Shown here in pieces: positions 33,429-41,570 of a stretch of DNA of 64,000 bases. Positions within the stretch are counted from its first letter, which is position 1; each line of letters begins with the position of its first letter. The translations under genes and the position numbers were made by a program. Origin of the DNA: UBA2970 sp965221075 (GTDB lineage Bacteria > Verrucomicrobiota > Verrucomicrobiia > Limisphaerales > AAA164-E04). The DNA lies in contig OZ244865.1 of NCBI GenBank assembly GCA_965221075.1, positions 1,488,001 to 1,552,000 on the forward strand, read 5' to 3'. The notes under the pieces were generated by a model that saw only the letters and a list, made by a program, of their open reading frames with translations, was not told the DNA's origin and searched no databases.

Positions 33429-33469
33429 GGGCTTGCCCTCCGGGTGCCGGGACCGATTCTCCGGCGGCC

Positions 33470-34396
33470 ATGGTGGCCCTCGCGTCCGGCTGCAAGATCA
33501 ACCTCTTCCTGGAGGTCCTTGGCCGGCGGGAGGACGGCTACCACGACCTGGAGACGGTCATGCAGCCCCTGCCCCTAAGCGACCGGATCCAGGTCGGCTT
33601 CTCGGACGGGGAGGGAATCGGCTTCAGCTGCGACGATCCCCGGCTGCCCCGGGGCGGGGACAACCTGGCGGTGCGGGCCGCCCGCCTGTTCCAGGAGCTG
33701 AGCGGACGCTCCGAGGGCCTCTCCATCCGGCTGGAGAAGCGCATCCCCCTGGAAGCGGGGCTGGGCGGGGGCAGCGGCAACGCCGCCGCGTCGCTTCTGG
33801 CCTGCAACCGGCTCCACGGCTTCCCTCTCTCCCCGGACCAGCTGGCTGAAGGGGCCGTGCGGCTGGGAATGGACGTGCCCTTCTTCCTGGAGCCGGGTCC
33901 GGCCCTGGCCACCGGCCGGGGGGAGCGGATCCGGCGGCTGGCTCCCTTCGGCCTCCTGGAGGGGGCGGGGGTGGTCCTGGTCCATCCAGGATTCGGTGTT
34001 CCGACGCCCTGGGCCTACTCGCAGCTGGCCCTGCCCCGGAATGCCGCCGCCCCGGGGAGGGCCCGGTCCTTCCTGGACGCCCTGGATGGTGGGGACTGGG
34101 AGGGGGCCCTGAAGCGTATGCGCAACGACCTGGAGGTTCCGGTCTTCCGCAAGTACCCCCTGCTGCGGATCATTGGCGAGGAGCTGGTGAGAGCCGGAGC
34201 GGACGGGGCCCTGATGTCGGGAAGCGGCTCCACCGTCTTCGGGCTGGTGCGGCGGGGGGCCGACCGCGCCGAGCAGGTCAGGCGGGACTTCCTCGGAAGG
34301 TACGGGAAGGGATGCTGGAGCCGGGCGATCGGGCTTTCCCCTGCGGAGGAAGGCGGCGTCAGCGGGGGGAGCGGGAGTCCTCCCCGTCCCGGGTGA
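33470..34396 (+). CDS. ispE: 4-diphosphocytidyl-2-C-methyl-D-erythritol kinase
   Basis: 308 residues. This GHMP-family kinase of the MEP isoprenoid pathway phosphorylates CDP-methylerythritol at the 2-OH. Visible motifs are CKINLFLEVLGRREDGYHDL (residues 8-27), the ATP-binding PLEAGLGGGSGNAAA (93-107), GMDVPFF and the late MSGSGSTVFG. The 3' end overlaps the convergent acyltransferase gene by 38 bases. ispH of the same pathway is at 44365. Confidence 0.94.
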   Translation: MVALASGCKINLFLEVLGRREDGYHDLETVMQPLPLSDRIQVGFSDGEGIGFSCDDPRLPRGGDNLAVRAARLFQELSGRSEGLSIRLEKRIPLEAGLGGGSGNAAASLLACNRLHGFPLSPDQLAEGAVRLGMDVPFFLEPGPALATGRGERIRRLAPFGLLEGAGVVLVHPGFGVPTPWAYSQLALPRNAAAPGRARSFLDALDGGDWEGALKRMRNDLEVPVFRKYPLLRIIGEELVRAGADGALMSGSGSTVFGLVRRGADRAEQVRRDFLGRYGKGCWSRAIGLSPAEEGGVSGGSGSPPRPG

Positions 34397-35126
34397 TCCC
34401 CCGCATCTCCCGCTCGAGCCTCCGGCCCCACTCCTGCAGCGAGGAGGCGCCGCAGCGGCGGGGAATCCTGAGCAGGGGGGCGGTGTGTATGGTGCAGGCG
34501 GCGAAGGGCCTGGGGATCTGGAACCTGTCCCAGCTCCTCAGGGTCCACCGGGAGCTCAGGCTCCAGCTGATGGGAAGTATGGGCAGGCCCGTCAGCTGGG
34601 CCAGCTTGAGGATTCCCTCGTTGCCGATCCGGTAGCGGGGCCCCCGGGGGCCGTCGGGCGTGATGGCGATGGTCCAGCCCTCCCGGGCCAGTCTGACCAG
34701 CTCCTTGAGAGCCGGGCCTCCACGCCGGCTGCTCGATCCTCGCACCGCCCGGATCCGGAACCGGCGCAGGATCCGGGAGAGAAAGCTTCCGTCGTGGCTG
34801 GCGCTTACCAGCGCCGCCAGGCGCAGGGAGGGGCGCCGGGGCAGCAGGTACCGGGTGTGGAAGGGGACAGCCACCGCCAGCCGGTTGTGCCAAAGGCAGA
34901 AGATGAACGGCTCCTCGGGCAGGGGCTCGCCACGCTTCTCCATCCGGTAGCGCAGGGTCAGCGAGAGGAGATGGATGACCAGGGCGAGGAGCTGGGCGTA
35001 GAGCCGGCGGAGCCACGCCGCCGGAGAGGAAGCGGCCCGGGATCCTCCCGTCGGCGGCGCCTGGAGAAGTCCCGGATTCCCGGGCCCGGCGGGCGGCGGG
35101 CCCTGCCCGGAGGGGCGGCTGGCCAT
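34359..35126 (-). CDS. DUF374-type lysophospholipid acyltransferase-like protein
   Basis: 255 residues. After a Pro/Gly-rich N-terminus, a hydrophobic stretch (LLALVIHLLSLTL) precedes the acyltransferase-like core. The core shows FCLWHNRLAVAVP, ALVSASHDGSFLSRILR, RGSSSRRGGPALKELV and ITPDGPRGPRYRIGNEGILK. These are DUF374 features, related to the PlsC/LPLAT superfamily and usually linked to lipid A or lysophospholipid acylation. Substrate not determinable. It overlaps ispE at the 3' ends. Confidence 0.85.
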   Translation of the reverse strand: MASRPSGQGPPPAGPGNPGLLQAPPTGGSRAASSPAAWLRRLYAQLLALVIHLLSLTLRYRMEKRGEPLPEEPFIFCLWHNRLAVAVPFHTRYLLPRRPSLRLAALVSASHDGSFLSRILRRFRIRAVRGSSSRRGGPALKELVRLAREGWTIAITPDGPRGPRYRIGNEGILKLAQLTGLPILPISWSLSSRWTLRSWDRFQIPRPFAACTIHTAPLLRIPRRCGASSLQEWGRRLEREMRGITRDGEDSRSPR

Positions 35127-35141
35127 CTCGGTTCGGGCAGA

Positions 35142-35717
35142 TCAGCCGGACAGGCTCGCCTGGATGATCCGGTCGGCCGGGGCGTCGGCTCCCAGCATTG
35201 CCCGGGCTCCCTCGACCCGGCGGGCCGCCTCTCCGGCCTTGTAGCCCAGGGTCACCAGGGCCGCGATGGCGTCCTGGACGGCCGTCTCGGCAGGGGGGAC
35301 GCCCTGGGGGGGCGGGGCCGCGGTCTTGAACTTGTCCCTGAGCTCCACCGCCAGCCGCTCGGCCAGCCTGCGGCCCAGCCCGGGGATCCTCGACAGGCTC
35401 TTGATGTCGGCGGCGCCCACCGCCGCCCTGAGATCCTCGACCGACAGGTGCCCCAGGAGGTTCATGGCGATGCGGGGGCCGATCCCCGAGACGGTGATCG
35501 CCATGCGGAAGATCTCCCGCTCCTCCTTGGTGCCGAAGCCGAAGAGGGTGTGGGAGTCCTCCCGGATCTGGAGGTGGGTGTGGAGGCGGATCCGGCTGCC
35601 GGACTCGGGCGGCGCCCAGGAAAGGGGCACCAGGATCTCGTATCCCACGCCGCCGACGTCCAGCACGATTCTTCCGGGGCGCCGCTCGATCACGGAGCCC
35701 GACAGCTGGGTGATCAT
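35142..35717 (-). CDS. ruvA: Holliday junction DNA helicase subunit RuvA
   Basis: 191 residues. An N-terminal OB-fold (VLDVGGVGYEILVP), two helix-hairpin-helix motifs (MAITVSGIGPRIAMNLL and SLSRIPGLGRRLAERLAVEL) and the flexible domain III (DAIAALVTLGYKAGEAARRV) are in order. RuvA tetramers bind four-way junctions and load RuvB. It lies 6 bases after ruvC on the same strand; ruvB is not in the window. Confidence 0.95.
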   Translation of the reverse strand: MITQLSGSVIERRPGRIVLDVGGVGYEILVPLSWAPPESGSRIRLHTHLQIREDSHTLFGFGTKEEREIFRMAITVSGIGPRIAMNLLGHLSVEDLRAAVGAADIKSLSRIPGLGRRLAERLAVELRDKFKTAAPPPQGVPPAETAVQDAIAALVTLGYKAGEAARRVEGARAMLGADAPADRIIQASLSG

Positions 35718-35723
35718 CGCCTC

Positions 35724-36293
35724 CTATATCGGCGAGGGGCCCAGTTCGGAGCCGAACCGGGACTCCATGCGCCAGGCCAGGGCCAGGGCCAGGGCGTCTC
35801 CCGCGTCCGGCGGGGGAGTGCTCTCCAGGCACAGCAGGAACTCCACCATCCGGGCAACCGACCGCTTGCCGGCGCCCCCGAAGCCCACCATCGCCTTCTT
35901 GACCTTGGAGGGGGGGATCTCGAAAACCGGAAGGCCCGCCCGGCTGGCGGCGGCGATGCACACGCCCCGCACCTCTCCCATCACCAGGGCGGTCTTCATG
36001 TTCTGGGCGTAGAAGATCCCCTCGATCACGCAGATGCCGGGGCAGGTGCGCTCGATCACCTCGGAGAGCCTCTCGGCGATGCTTCCCAGGCACTGGGAGA
36101 GCCTGCCCCGGGGGCAGGCGATGGTGCCCGAATCGATGTGGCTGCAGTCCTTCCCCTCGGCTCCGATCACTCCGTAGCCGGTGGCGCGGAGCGAGGGATC
36201 GATGCCCAGGATCCGCACCGGTCCGGAAAGGGGAGCGGCGCAAAGTTCCTGCTGTTCCTTCCTGCCCGGCGGGCGGCCCAGGCGCTGGTTCAT
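35724..36293 (-). CDS. ruvC: Crossover junction endodeoxyribonuclease RuvC
   Basis: 189 residues from the ATG at 36293 (a GTG at 36323 would add 10). The catalytic carboxylates appear in RILGIDPSLRATGYGVI, CVIEGIFYAQNMK and PDAGDALALALA. RuvC resolves Holliday junctions delivered by RuvAB. It is co-directional with ruvA. The N-terminal ~23 residues before RILGIDP are longer than in most RuvC proteins, so the true start may be further in. Confidence 0.93.
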   Translation of the reverse strand: MNQRLGRPPGRKEQQELCAAPLSGPVRILGIDPSLRATGYGVIGAEGKDCSHIDSGTIACPRGRLSQCLGSIAERLSEVIERTCPGICVIEGIFYAQNMKTALVMGEVRGVCIAAASRAGLPVFEIPPSKVKKAMVGFGGAGKRSVARMVEFLLCLESTPPPDAGDALALALAWRMESRFGSELGPSPI

Positions 36294-36561
36294 GCGCCGA
36301 AACGCCTGCAAGGATATGCCCACGCTGCAAACATACTTCCCGGCAGCGGGAAATACAAGCGGGAATGATCTTGATCCGGCCCGCCGGTCCCTCTAGGGTC
36401 CGCCTTCCTGCCCTTGGCCGCGGGTGCGTCCAGTCCGAGAGGGGACAGGAATCGTTCCGTCCATCCAGCAGCAGACGCCAGTCCAGCCATTCCCCCCTCC
36501 GCCCGCCGTTCCCGGCGGCCCGCTTCCAGAGCCGGGCATCGGCGGCAGGGATTCCTCCATC

Positions 36562-38313
36562 ATGCTTACCATGGAAGAGGCCATGAGGCGAAGCGGCCAG
36601 AGCTTCGCCGAAGGCCAGATCGTCCTGGGTTCGGTCGTAGAGGTCCGGCCCAAGGAAGTCCTGATCGATATCGGATACAAGAGCGAGGGCTCCATCCCCA
36701 GTTCCGAGTTCCCCGACGCCGGCGAGCTGAAGGCCGGGGACGAGGTGAAGGTCCTGATCGAGCGGCTGGAGAACAAGGAGGGGATGGTGGTCCTCTCCAA
36801 GGAGAAGGCCGAATTCAAGGAGAACTGGGAGAAGATCCTGACCATCTGCAACGAGGGCGGGACCATCAAGGGGGTGGTCAAGGACGTGATCAAGGGGGGC
36901 CTGCTGGTCAACATCGGGGTGGAGGCATTCCTTCCGGCCTCCCAGATCGATCTGGTCACCCCCAAGAACCTCGCCGGGCTGATCGGCGAGACCTACGAGT
37001 TCAAGGTGGTCAAGATCAACCGGGAGAGGCAGAACATCGTGCTCTCCCGGCGCGACCTGATCGAGCAGGAGCGGGCCGAGCGCCGCGCCAACCTGCTCAC
37101 GGTGATGACCCCGGGGGACATCCGCAAGGGGACGGTCAAGAACATCACCGACTTCGGCGCCTTCATCGACCTCAACGGCCTGGACGGCCTGCTGCACATC
37201 ACCGACATGAGCTGGGGGCGGATCAGCCATCCCTCGGAGATCCTCTCCGTGGGGCAGGAGCTGGAGGTGGTGGTGCTGGACATCAACAAGGAGAAGGAGC
37301 GGGTCAGCCTGGGGCTCAAGCAGAAGATGGCCAATCCCTGGGAGGACATCGACATCAAGTACCCGGTGGGCAGCAAGGTGGCCGGTCGGGTGGTCAATCT
37401 GGTGCCCTACGGGGCCTTCGTGGAGCTGGAGCCGGGAGTCGAGGGCCTGGTCCATGTCACCGAGCTCTCCTGGACCAAGCGCATCTCCAAGCCCTCGGAC
37501 GTGATCAAGGCCGGGGACAGCATCCAGGCGGTGGTCCTGGGGATCAGCAAGGAGGACCAGAAGATCTCCCTGGGGATCCGGCAGCTCCAGGCCAACCCCT
37601 GGGATCTGGTCCAGGACAAGTACCCTCCCGGCACCCGGGTCAGGGGCCAGGTCCGCAACCTCACCAGCTACGGCGCCTTCGTGGAGCTCGAGGAGGGCAT
37701 CGACGGGATGGTCCACGTCTCGGACATCTCCTGGACCCGCAAGGTCAACCACCCCTCCGAGGTGTTCAAGAAGGGGGACGAGATCGAGGTCCAGATCCTG
37801 GAGATCGACAAGCCCAACCAGAGGATCTCGGTGGGCTACAAGCAGCTGGTCGAGGATCCCTGGGACAACATCGACAAGTACTACAAGATGGGGGATCTGG
37901 TGACCGGGAAGGTGACCAAGCTGGCCAACTTCGGCGCCTTCATCGGCCTGGAGCACGACATCGACGGCCTGGTCCACATCTCGCAGATCAGCGAGGATCG
38001 GGTCGACCGCATCCGCAACGTCCTGAAGGTGGGCGAGGAGGTGCACTCCCGGGTGATCAAGATCGACCGGGCCGAGCGCCGCATCGGCCTCTCGATCAAG
38101 GCGGCCAACTACTCCACCGAGCAGATCGAGGCCGAGCAGGCCACCCTGGACTCCCTGCAGCCGGGCGAGGACCTGGTGGCCCTGCAGCACGCCTTCGAGG
38201 GGGTGGGGGACGAGGAGGAGTCCGATCCTGCCTCCGCCGACGCGGAGGCGCAGCCCGCCGCCGCCGGGGAGGAGGGGGGTTCCGCTCCGGCCGGGGAGGG
38301 GAAGGCCGGCTAG
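36562..38313 (+). CDS. rpsA: 30S ribosomal protein S1
   Basis: 583 residues from ATG 36562. Six S1/OB repeats are visible, beginning about residues 20, 105, 190, 275, 360 and 447, with repeated YGAFVEL or FGAFI and GL(V/L)H(V/I) signatures (e.g. VTDFGAF-like NITDFGAFIDLNGLDGLLHI). The acidic, Ala-rich tail is after the last repeat. S1 binds mRNA leaders and helps initiation. The frame is open upstream to a GTG at 36424, but those 46 residues are Gln/Pro-rich and unlike other S1 N-termini, so I chose the ATG. Confidence 0.95.
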   Translation: MLTMEEAMRRSGQSFAEGQIVLGSVVEVRPKEVLIDIGYKSEGSIPSSEFPDAGELKAGDEVKVLIERLENKEGMVVLSKEKAEFKENWEKILTICNEGGTIKGVVKDVIKGGLLVNIGVEAFLPASQIDLVTPKNLAGLIGETYEFKVVKINRERQNIVLSRRDLIEQERAERRANLLTVMTPGDIRKGTVKNITDFGAFIDLNGLDGLLHITDMSWGRISHPSEILSVGQELEVVVLDINKEKERVSLGLKQKMANPWEDIDIKYPVGSKVAGRVVNLVPYGAFVELEPGVEGLVHVTELSWTKRISKPSDVIKAGDSIQAVVLGISKEDQKISLGIRQLQANPWDLVQDKYPPGTRVRGQVRNLTSYGAFVELEEGIDGMVHVSDISWTRKVNHPSEVFKKGDEIEVQILEIDKPNQRISVGYKQLVEDPWDNIDKYYKMGDLVTGKVTKLANFGAFIGLEHDIDGLVHISQISEDRVDRIRNVLKVGEEVHSRVIKIDRAERRIGLSIKAANYSTEQIEAEQATLDSLQPGEDLVALQHAFEGVGDEEESDPASADAEAQPAAAGEEGGSAPAGEGKAG

Positions 38314-38320
38314 CCGCGCC

Positions 38321-38806
38321 CTACTCCCGGTCCCCGGGGGGCCAGTCCTTCCAGGGACGGCTGCAGAGCCGCGCGTTGTAGTAGCGGGCCTCGTGCGAGA
38401 CCTCTCGCCCGATCCACTCGGGCAGTTCCACGCTCTGGCCGGGGCTCTCCAGCTCCACCTCGGCCAGGACCAGTCCCTGGTTGCGGCCCTCGAACTCGTC
38501 GATCTCCCACCTCCTGCCCCGGTGCACGAGCCGGTGCCGCACCTTCCGGATCCGGGCCTCGCCGCAGAACAGCTCGAGCAGCTCCCGGGCCTCTCCGGCG
38601 GGAATGGGGTACTCGAACTCGGGGCGCGAGATGCCGGAGCGGGAGCCCTTGAGGGTGAGGTAGCCCTGCCGGTCCATCAGGCGCACCCGCACGCTCGCCT
38701 TCCCTCCCCCGGCGACGTAACCCTGCTCGCAGGGATGGCTGGAGACCACCAGCGGGCGCCATTCCGGGCCGGAGACCAGGAACCTACGCTCGATCTCGGT
38801 GCCCAT
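38321..38806 (-). CDS. CYTH-domain protein (triphosphate tunnel phosphohydrolase family)
   Basis: 161 residues. It starts GTEIERRFLV, a variant of the CYTH signature ExExK with Arg where Lys is usual. Then ASVRVRLMDRQGYLTLKGS, RPEFEYPIP, RHRLVHRGRRWEIDEFEG and LVLAEVELES supply the alternating charged strands of the tunnel fold. Bacterial short CYTH proteins hydrolyse tripolyphosphate or related triphosphates with a metal. Its start overlaps the gatA stop by 23 bases, so it is probably translated with gatCA. Confidence 0.85.
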   Translation of the reverse strand: MGTEIERRFLVSGPEWRPLVVSSHPCEQGYVAGGGKASVRVRLMDRQGYLTLKGSRSGISRPEFEYPIPAGEARELLELFCGEARIRKVRHRLVHRGRRWEIDEFEGRNQGLVLAEVELESPGQSVELPEWIGREVSHEARYYNARLCSRPWKDWPPGDRE

Positions 38807-40274
38807 CGGGGAGGAGGGCCGGAGGGACGGACGGCTCCCACCCGGCCGCCATCTGGTAGGCGTGGGCGGCCTGCAGCAGCCTCGCCTCCCCGAAGGCCGG
38901 GCCCAGCAGCTGCATCCCCGCCGGGAGCCGGGGACTGGCGGTGAATCCGCAGGGGACGCTGATGGCGCAGATCCCCGCCAGGCTGGCCGAGAGGGTGAAG
39001 ACGTCCGCCAGGTACATGGTCAGCGGATCCTCCTGCTTCTCCCCCAGGCCGAAGGCGGGGGTGGGGGTGGTGGGAGCGAGCAGGAGGTCGGCCTGCGCGA
39101 AGGCCTTCCGGAAGTCCTCGGCGATCAGGGTCCTCGCCTTCTGCGCCCTCAGGTAGTAGGCCTCGTAGTAGCCGGAGCTGAGCGCGTAGGTGCCCAGCAG
39201 GACGCGGCGCTTGACCTCCTCCCCGAAGCCCCGTTCCCGGGTCCGGTCGACGAGCTCCCGGAGGCTTTCTCCCTCCTCCCGGCTTCCGTAGCGGATGCCG
39301 TCGAAGCGGGCCAGGTTGGCGCTGGCCTCGGCCGTGGCGATCAGGTAGTAGCAGGCCACCGCGTACTCGGTGTGGGGCAGCGAGACCTCCACCATCCTGG
39401 CCCCCAGATCCTCCAGGGTCGACTGGGCCGCCTCCAGAAGCGCCTTCAGCTCCGGGTCCAGTCCGCCGATGTAGTACTCCCGGGGCAGTCCGATGCGCAT
39501 CCCCTCCAGCGGCTCCTCCAGGCCGCCGAGGCAGTCGGGCGCCGGGGAGGGGGCGCAGGTAGCGTCGCTTGGATCGGCTCCGGCGACGGCCTGCAGGAGC
39601 AGGGCGCTGTCGGCCACGGTCCCGGTCAGGGGGCCTACCTGGTCGAGGGAGGAGGCGAAGGCCACCAGCCCGTGGCGGGAGACCCGGCCGTAGGAGGGCT
39701 TGAGCCCCACGCAGCCGCAGAAGGCGGCGGGCTGCCGGACCGAGCCTCCGGTGTCCGAGCCCATGGCCCCCAGGCACTGCTCGAGGACCACCGCGGCGGC
39801 CGCTCCTCCCGAGGATCCCCCCGGAGTCCGTTCCGGGTCCCAGGGGTTTGCCGTGGGTCCGAAGGCGGAGTTCTCGGTGGAGCTGCCCATGGCGAACTCG
39901 TCCATGTTGGTCCGTCCCAGCAGCACCGCGCCTGCCTCGCGAAGCCTGCGGGCCACCGTGCCGTCGTAGGGCGATCGGAAGGAGCGCAGCAGCCTCGATC
40001 CGCAGGTGAGGGGCTGGCCCCGGGCGGCCAGGTTGTCCTTGAGGGCGATGGGGATCCCCAGCAGGGGGCGGTCCCCGGCCTGGTTTTCGGCCAGCAGGCG
40101 ATCGGCCCGTCGGGCCTGGTCCAGGACCTCCTCCGCGTCCCAGTGGAGGAAGGCATGGTAGCGGGGGTTGAGGGCCTCGATCCGTCCGAGGCACTGGCGC
40201 GCCAGCTCCTCGGAGGTGGCCTCCCCCGCCAGGAGGAGCTTCCTGGCGGCGCGGATGTCGGGCCGGGCCGCCAT
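38784..40274 (-). CDS. gatA: Glutamyl-tRNA(Gln)/aspartyl-tRNA(Asn) amidotransferase subunit A
   Basis: 496 residues. The amidase-signature triad is at Lys79 (ALKDNL), Ser154 (TPGGSSGGAA) and Ser178 (GSDTGGSVRQP), the same numbering as reported for Staphylococcus GatA. GatA releases ammonia from Gln for transamidation of mischarged tRNA. gatC is 4 bases upstream on the same strand; gatB is not in the window. Confidence 0.96.
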   Translation of the reverse strand: MAARPDIRAARKLLLAGEATSEELARQCLGRIEALNPRYHAFLHWDAEEVLDQARRADRLLAENQAGDRPLLGIPIALKDNLAARGQPLTCGSRLLRSFRSPYDGTVARRLREAGAVLLGRTNMDEFAMGSSTENSAFGPTANPWDPERTPGGSSGGAAAAVVLEQCLGAMGSDTGGSVRQPAAFCGCVGLKPSYGRVSRHGLVAFASSLDQVGPLTGTVADSALLLQAVAGADPSDATCAPSPAPDCLGGLEEPLEGMRIGLPREYYIGGLDPELKALLEAAQSTLEDLGARMVEVSLPHTEYAVACYYLIATAEASANLARFDGIRYGSREEGESLRELVDRTRERGFGEEVKRRVLLGTYALSSGYYEAYYLRAQKARTLIAEDFRKAFAQADLLLAPTTPTPAFGLGEKQEDPLTMYLADVFTLSASLAGICAISVPCGFTASPRLPAGMQLLGPAFGEARLLQAAHAYQMAAGWEPSVPPALLPDGHRDRA

Positions 40275-40278
40275 CGGC

Positions 40279-40566
40279 CTATTCCACGATCCGGGGCGTC
40301 CGGAAGAGTCCCTCCACCGTCTCGGGGGCCAGCTCCAGGGCCTCTCCGGGATCCATGGAGGGACCGGCCACGTCGGAACGGACCGCGTTCCCGAGTTCCA
40401 GAGGGTGGTAGGTCGGCTCCACCCGGTCCACCGGGAGCTCCTCGAGCTTCTCCACGTAGCGGAGGATGGAGGAGAGCTGGGGGGCCAGCCGCCGCCTCTC
40501 CTCCTCGGAAAGGCCGATCCGGGCGAGGCCGGCGGTGTAGCCGATGTCGAATCCTCCCTCGGTCAT
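40279..40566 (-). CDS. gatC: Glutamyl-tRNA(Gln) amidotransferase subunit C
   Basis: 95 residues from ATG 40566 (TEGGFDIGYTAGLARIGLSE). The helix AGLARIGLSEEERRRLAPQL, ILRYVEKLEELPVDRVEPTY and the closing RTPRIVE are typical of GatC, the small subunit wrapping GatA and GatB. Length is normal. Confidence 0.93.
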   Translation of the reverse strand: MTEGGFDIGYTAGLARIGLSEEERRRLAPQLSSILRYVEKLEELPVDRVEPTYHPLELGNAVRSDVAGPSMDPGEALELAPETVEGLFRTPRIVE

Positions 40567-40658
40567 CGGGGCCGAAGGTTGGGCAAGGGGAGGGAGGGGA
40601 GGCAAGCGGATTCGCCCCCAGGAGCCGCGGAGCGCGGCCCGCCCTCTCCAGATCGGGA

Positions 40659-40688
40659 TTGGTTTCCCTTCCCGGCCCCCCCTATCCT
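40659..40688 (+). promoter_or_regulatory. Candidate promoter for pssA
   Basis: TTGGTT (40659-40664), 18-base spacer, TATCCT (40683-40688), 18 bases before the ATG, in the 140-base gap between divergent gatC and pssA. Confidence 0.3.
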
Positions 40689-40706
40689 CGCCGTTTCGCC
40701 CGGACC

Positions 40707-41570
40707 ATGCATGGCCCAGAGCCCACAGACCCCGCCGGTGGAGCCCCTTCCCCGCCTTCCGGGTCCGCCATCCGCATCTACCTGCTGCCCAACCTGATGA
40801 CCGCGGGGAACCTGTTCTGCGGGTTCCTGGCCATCACCTGCATCGTCCAGGCCGATCCCCAGGCCGGGGACTACGTCCAGCAGATCCACAAGTCCCTCCT
40901 CTTCATCCTCCTGGCCTGCGCCTTCGATGTGCTCGACGGGAGGGTGGCCCGGCTGGGCGGCCTGGAGTCCCCCTTCGGCCGGGAGTTCGACTCGCTGGCC
41001 GATATCGTCTCCTTCGGGGTGGCCCCCGCCTTCCTGGTGCACCGGATCGTTCCCACCGACGTCTTCTTCGGCAGTCCCCAGATCGGGGTGTTCGTCGCCG
41101 CCATCTACCTCATCTGCGGGGCGATGCGGCTGGCCCGCTACAACTGCCTCCATTCCGATCCCGTCGCCGGGGCGAGCAAGGAGTTCCTGGGATTCCCCAT
41201 TCCCGCCGCGGCCGGCCTGGTGGCCTCCCTGACCCTGCTCCTGCTCTGGATCGAGGAAGAGGCGTTCCCCATCGCTCCCTGGCGCTACGTCCTGCCGGTG
41301 ATCCTGCTGTTCCTGTCGGTGATGATGGTCAGCGAGGTCCGCTACCCCTCGTTCCGCAGCCTGAGCTTCCGGACCCGGAGCACCTTCCTGGGCAGCATCG
41401 TGGTGTTCCTCGGCTTCGGGCTGATCCTCGTGCTTCAGGACAAGATCCTGCCGCTGGCCCTCTCCCTGGCCTTCACCGCCTACCTGGTCTGGGGCTTCGC
41501 CCGGCTCTGGCTGCCGGGCCGCGCCCGCAAGCTGATCGAGCAGGAGGATGGGGAGGCTCCCGACGGCTAG
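40707..41570 (+). CDS. pssA: CDP-diacylglycerol-serine O-phosphatidyltransferase
   Basis: 287 residues with about eight membrane segments. The CDP-alcohol phosphatidyltransferase motif is complete: D74xxD77G78xxA81R82, G91xxxD95xxxD99. The N-terminal YLLPNLMTAGNLFCGFLAI is typical of the Bacillus-type PssA. It makes phosphatidylserine, the precursor of phosphatidylethanolamine, at the inner membrane. Its stop shares the CTAG palindrome with the convergent UbiD-family gene. Confidence 0.9.
   Translation: MHGPEPTDPAGGAPSPPSGSAIRIYLLPNLMTAGNLFCGFLAITCIVQADPQAGDYVQQIHKSLLFILLACAFDVLDGRVARLGGLESPFGREFDSLADIVSFGVAPAFLVHRIVPTDVFFGSPQIGVFVAAIYLICGAMRLARYNCLHSDPVAGASKEFLGFPIPAAAGLVASLTLLLLWIEEEAFPIAPWRYVLPVILLFLSVMMVSEVRYPSFRSLSFRTRSTFLGSIVVFLGFGLILVLQDKILPLALSLAFTAYLVWGFARLWLPGRARKLIEQEDGEAPDG

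Noticed and set aside
34015..38190. Very long minus-strand open frame (1391 codons) across ispE, ruvA, ruvC and rpsA
   Set aside because: It is antisense to genes with unmistakable motifs; its composition (Leu/Asp/His/Val strings) is the mirror of GC-rich codons. Similar mirror frames at 128-3136, 7846-11055, 15564-18425 and 18936-21842 were dropped for the same reason.
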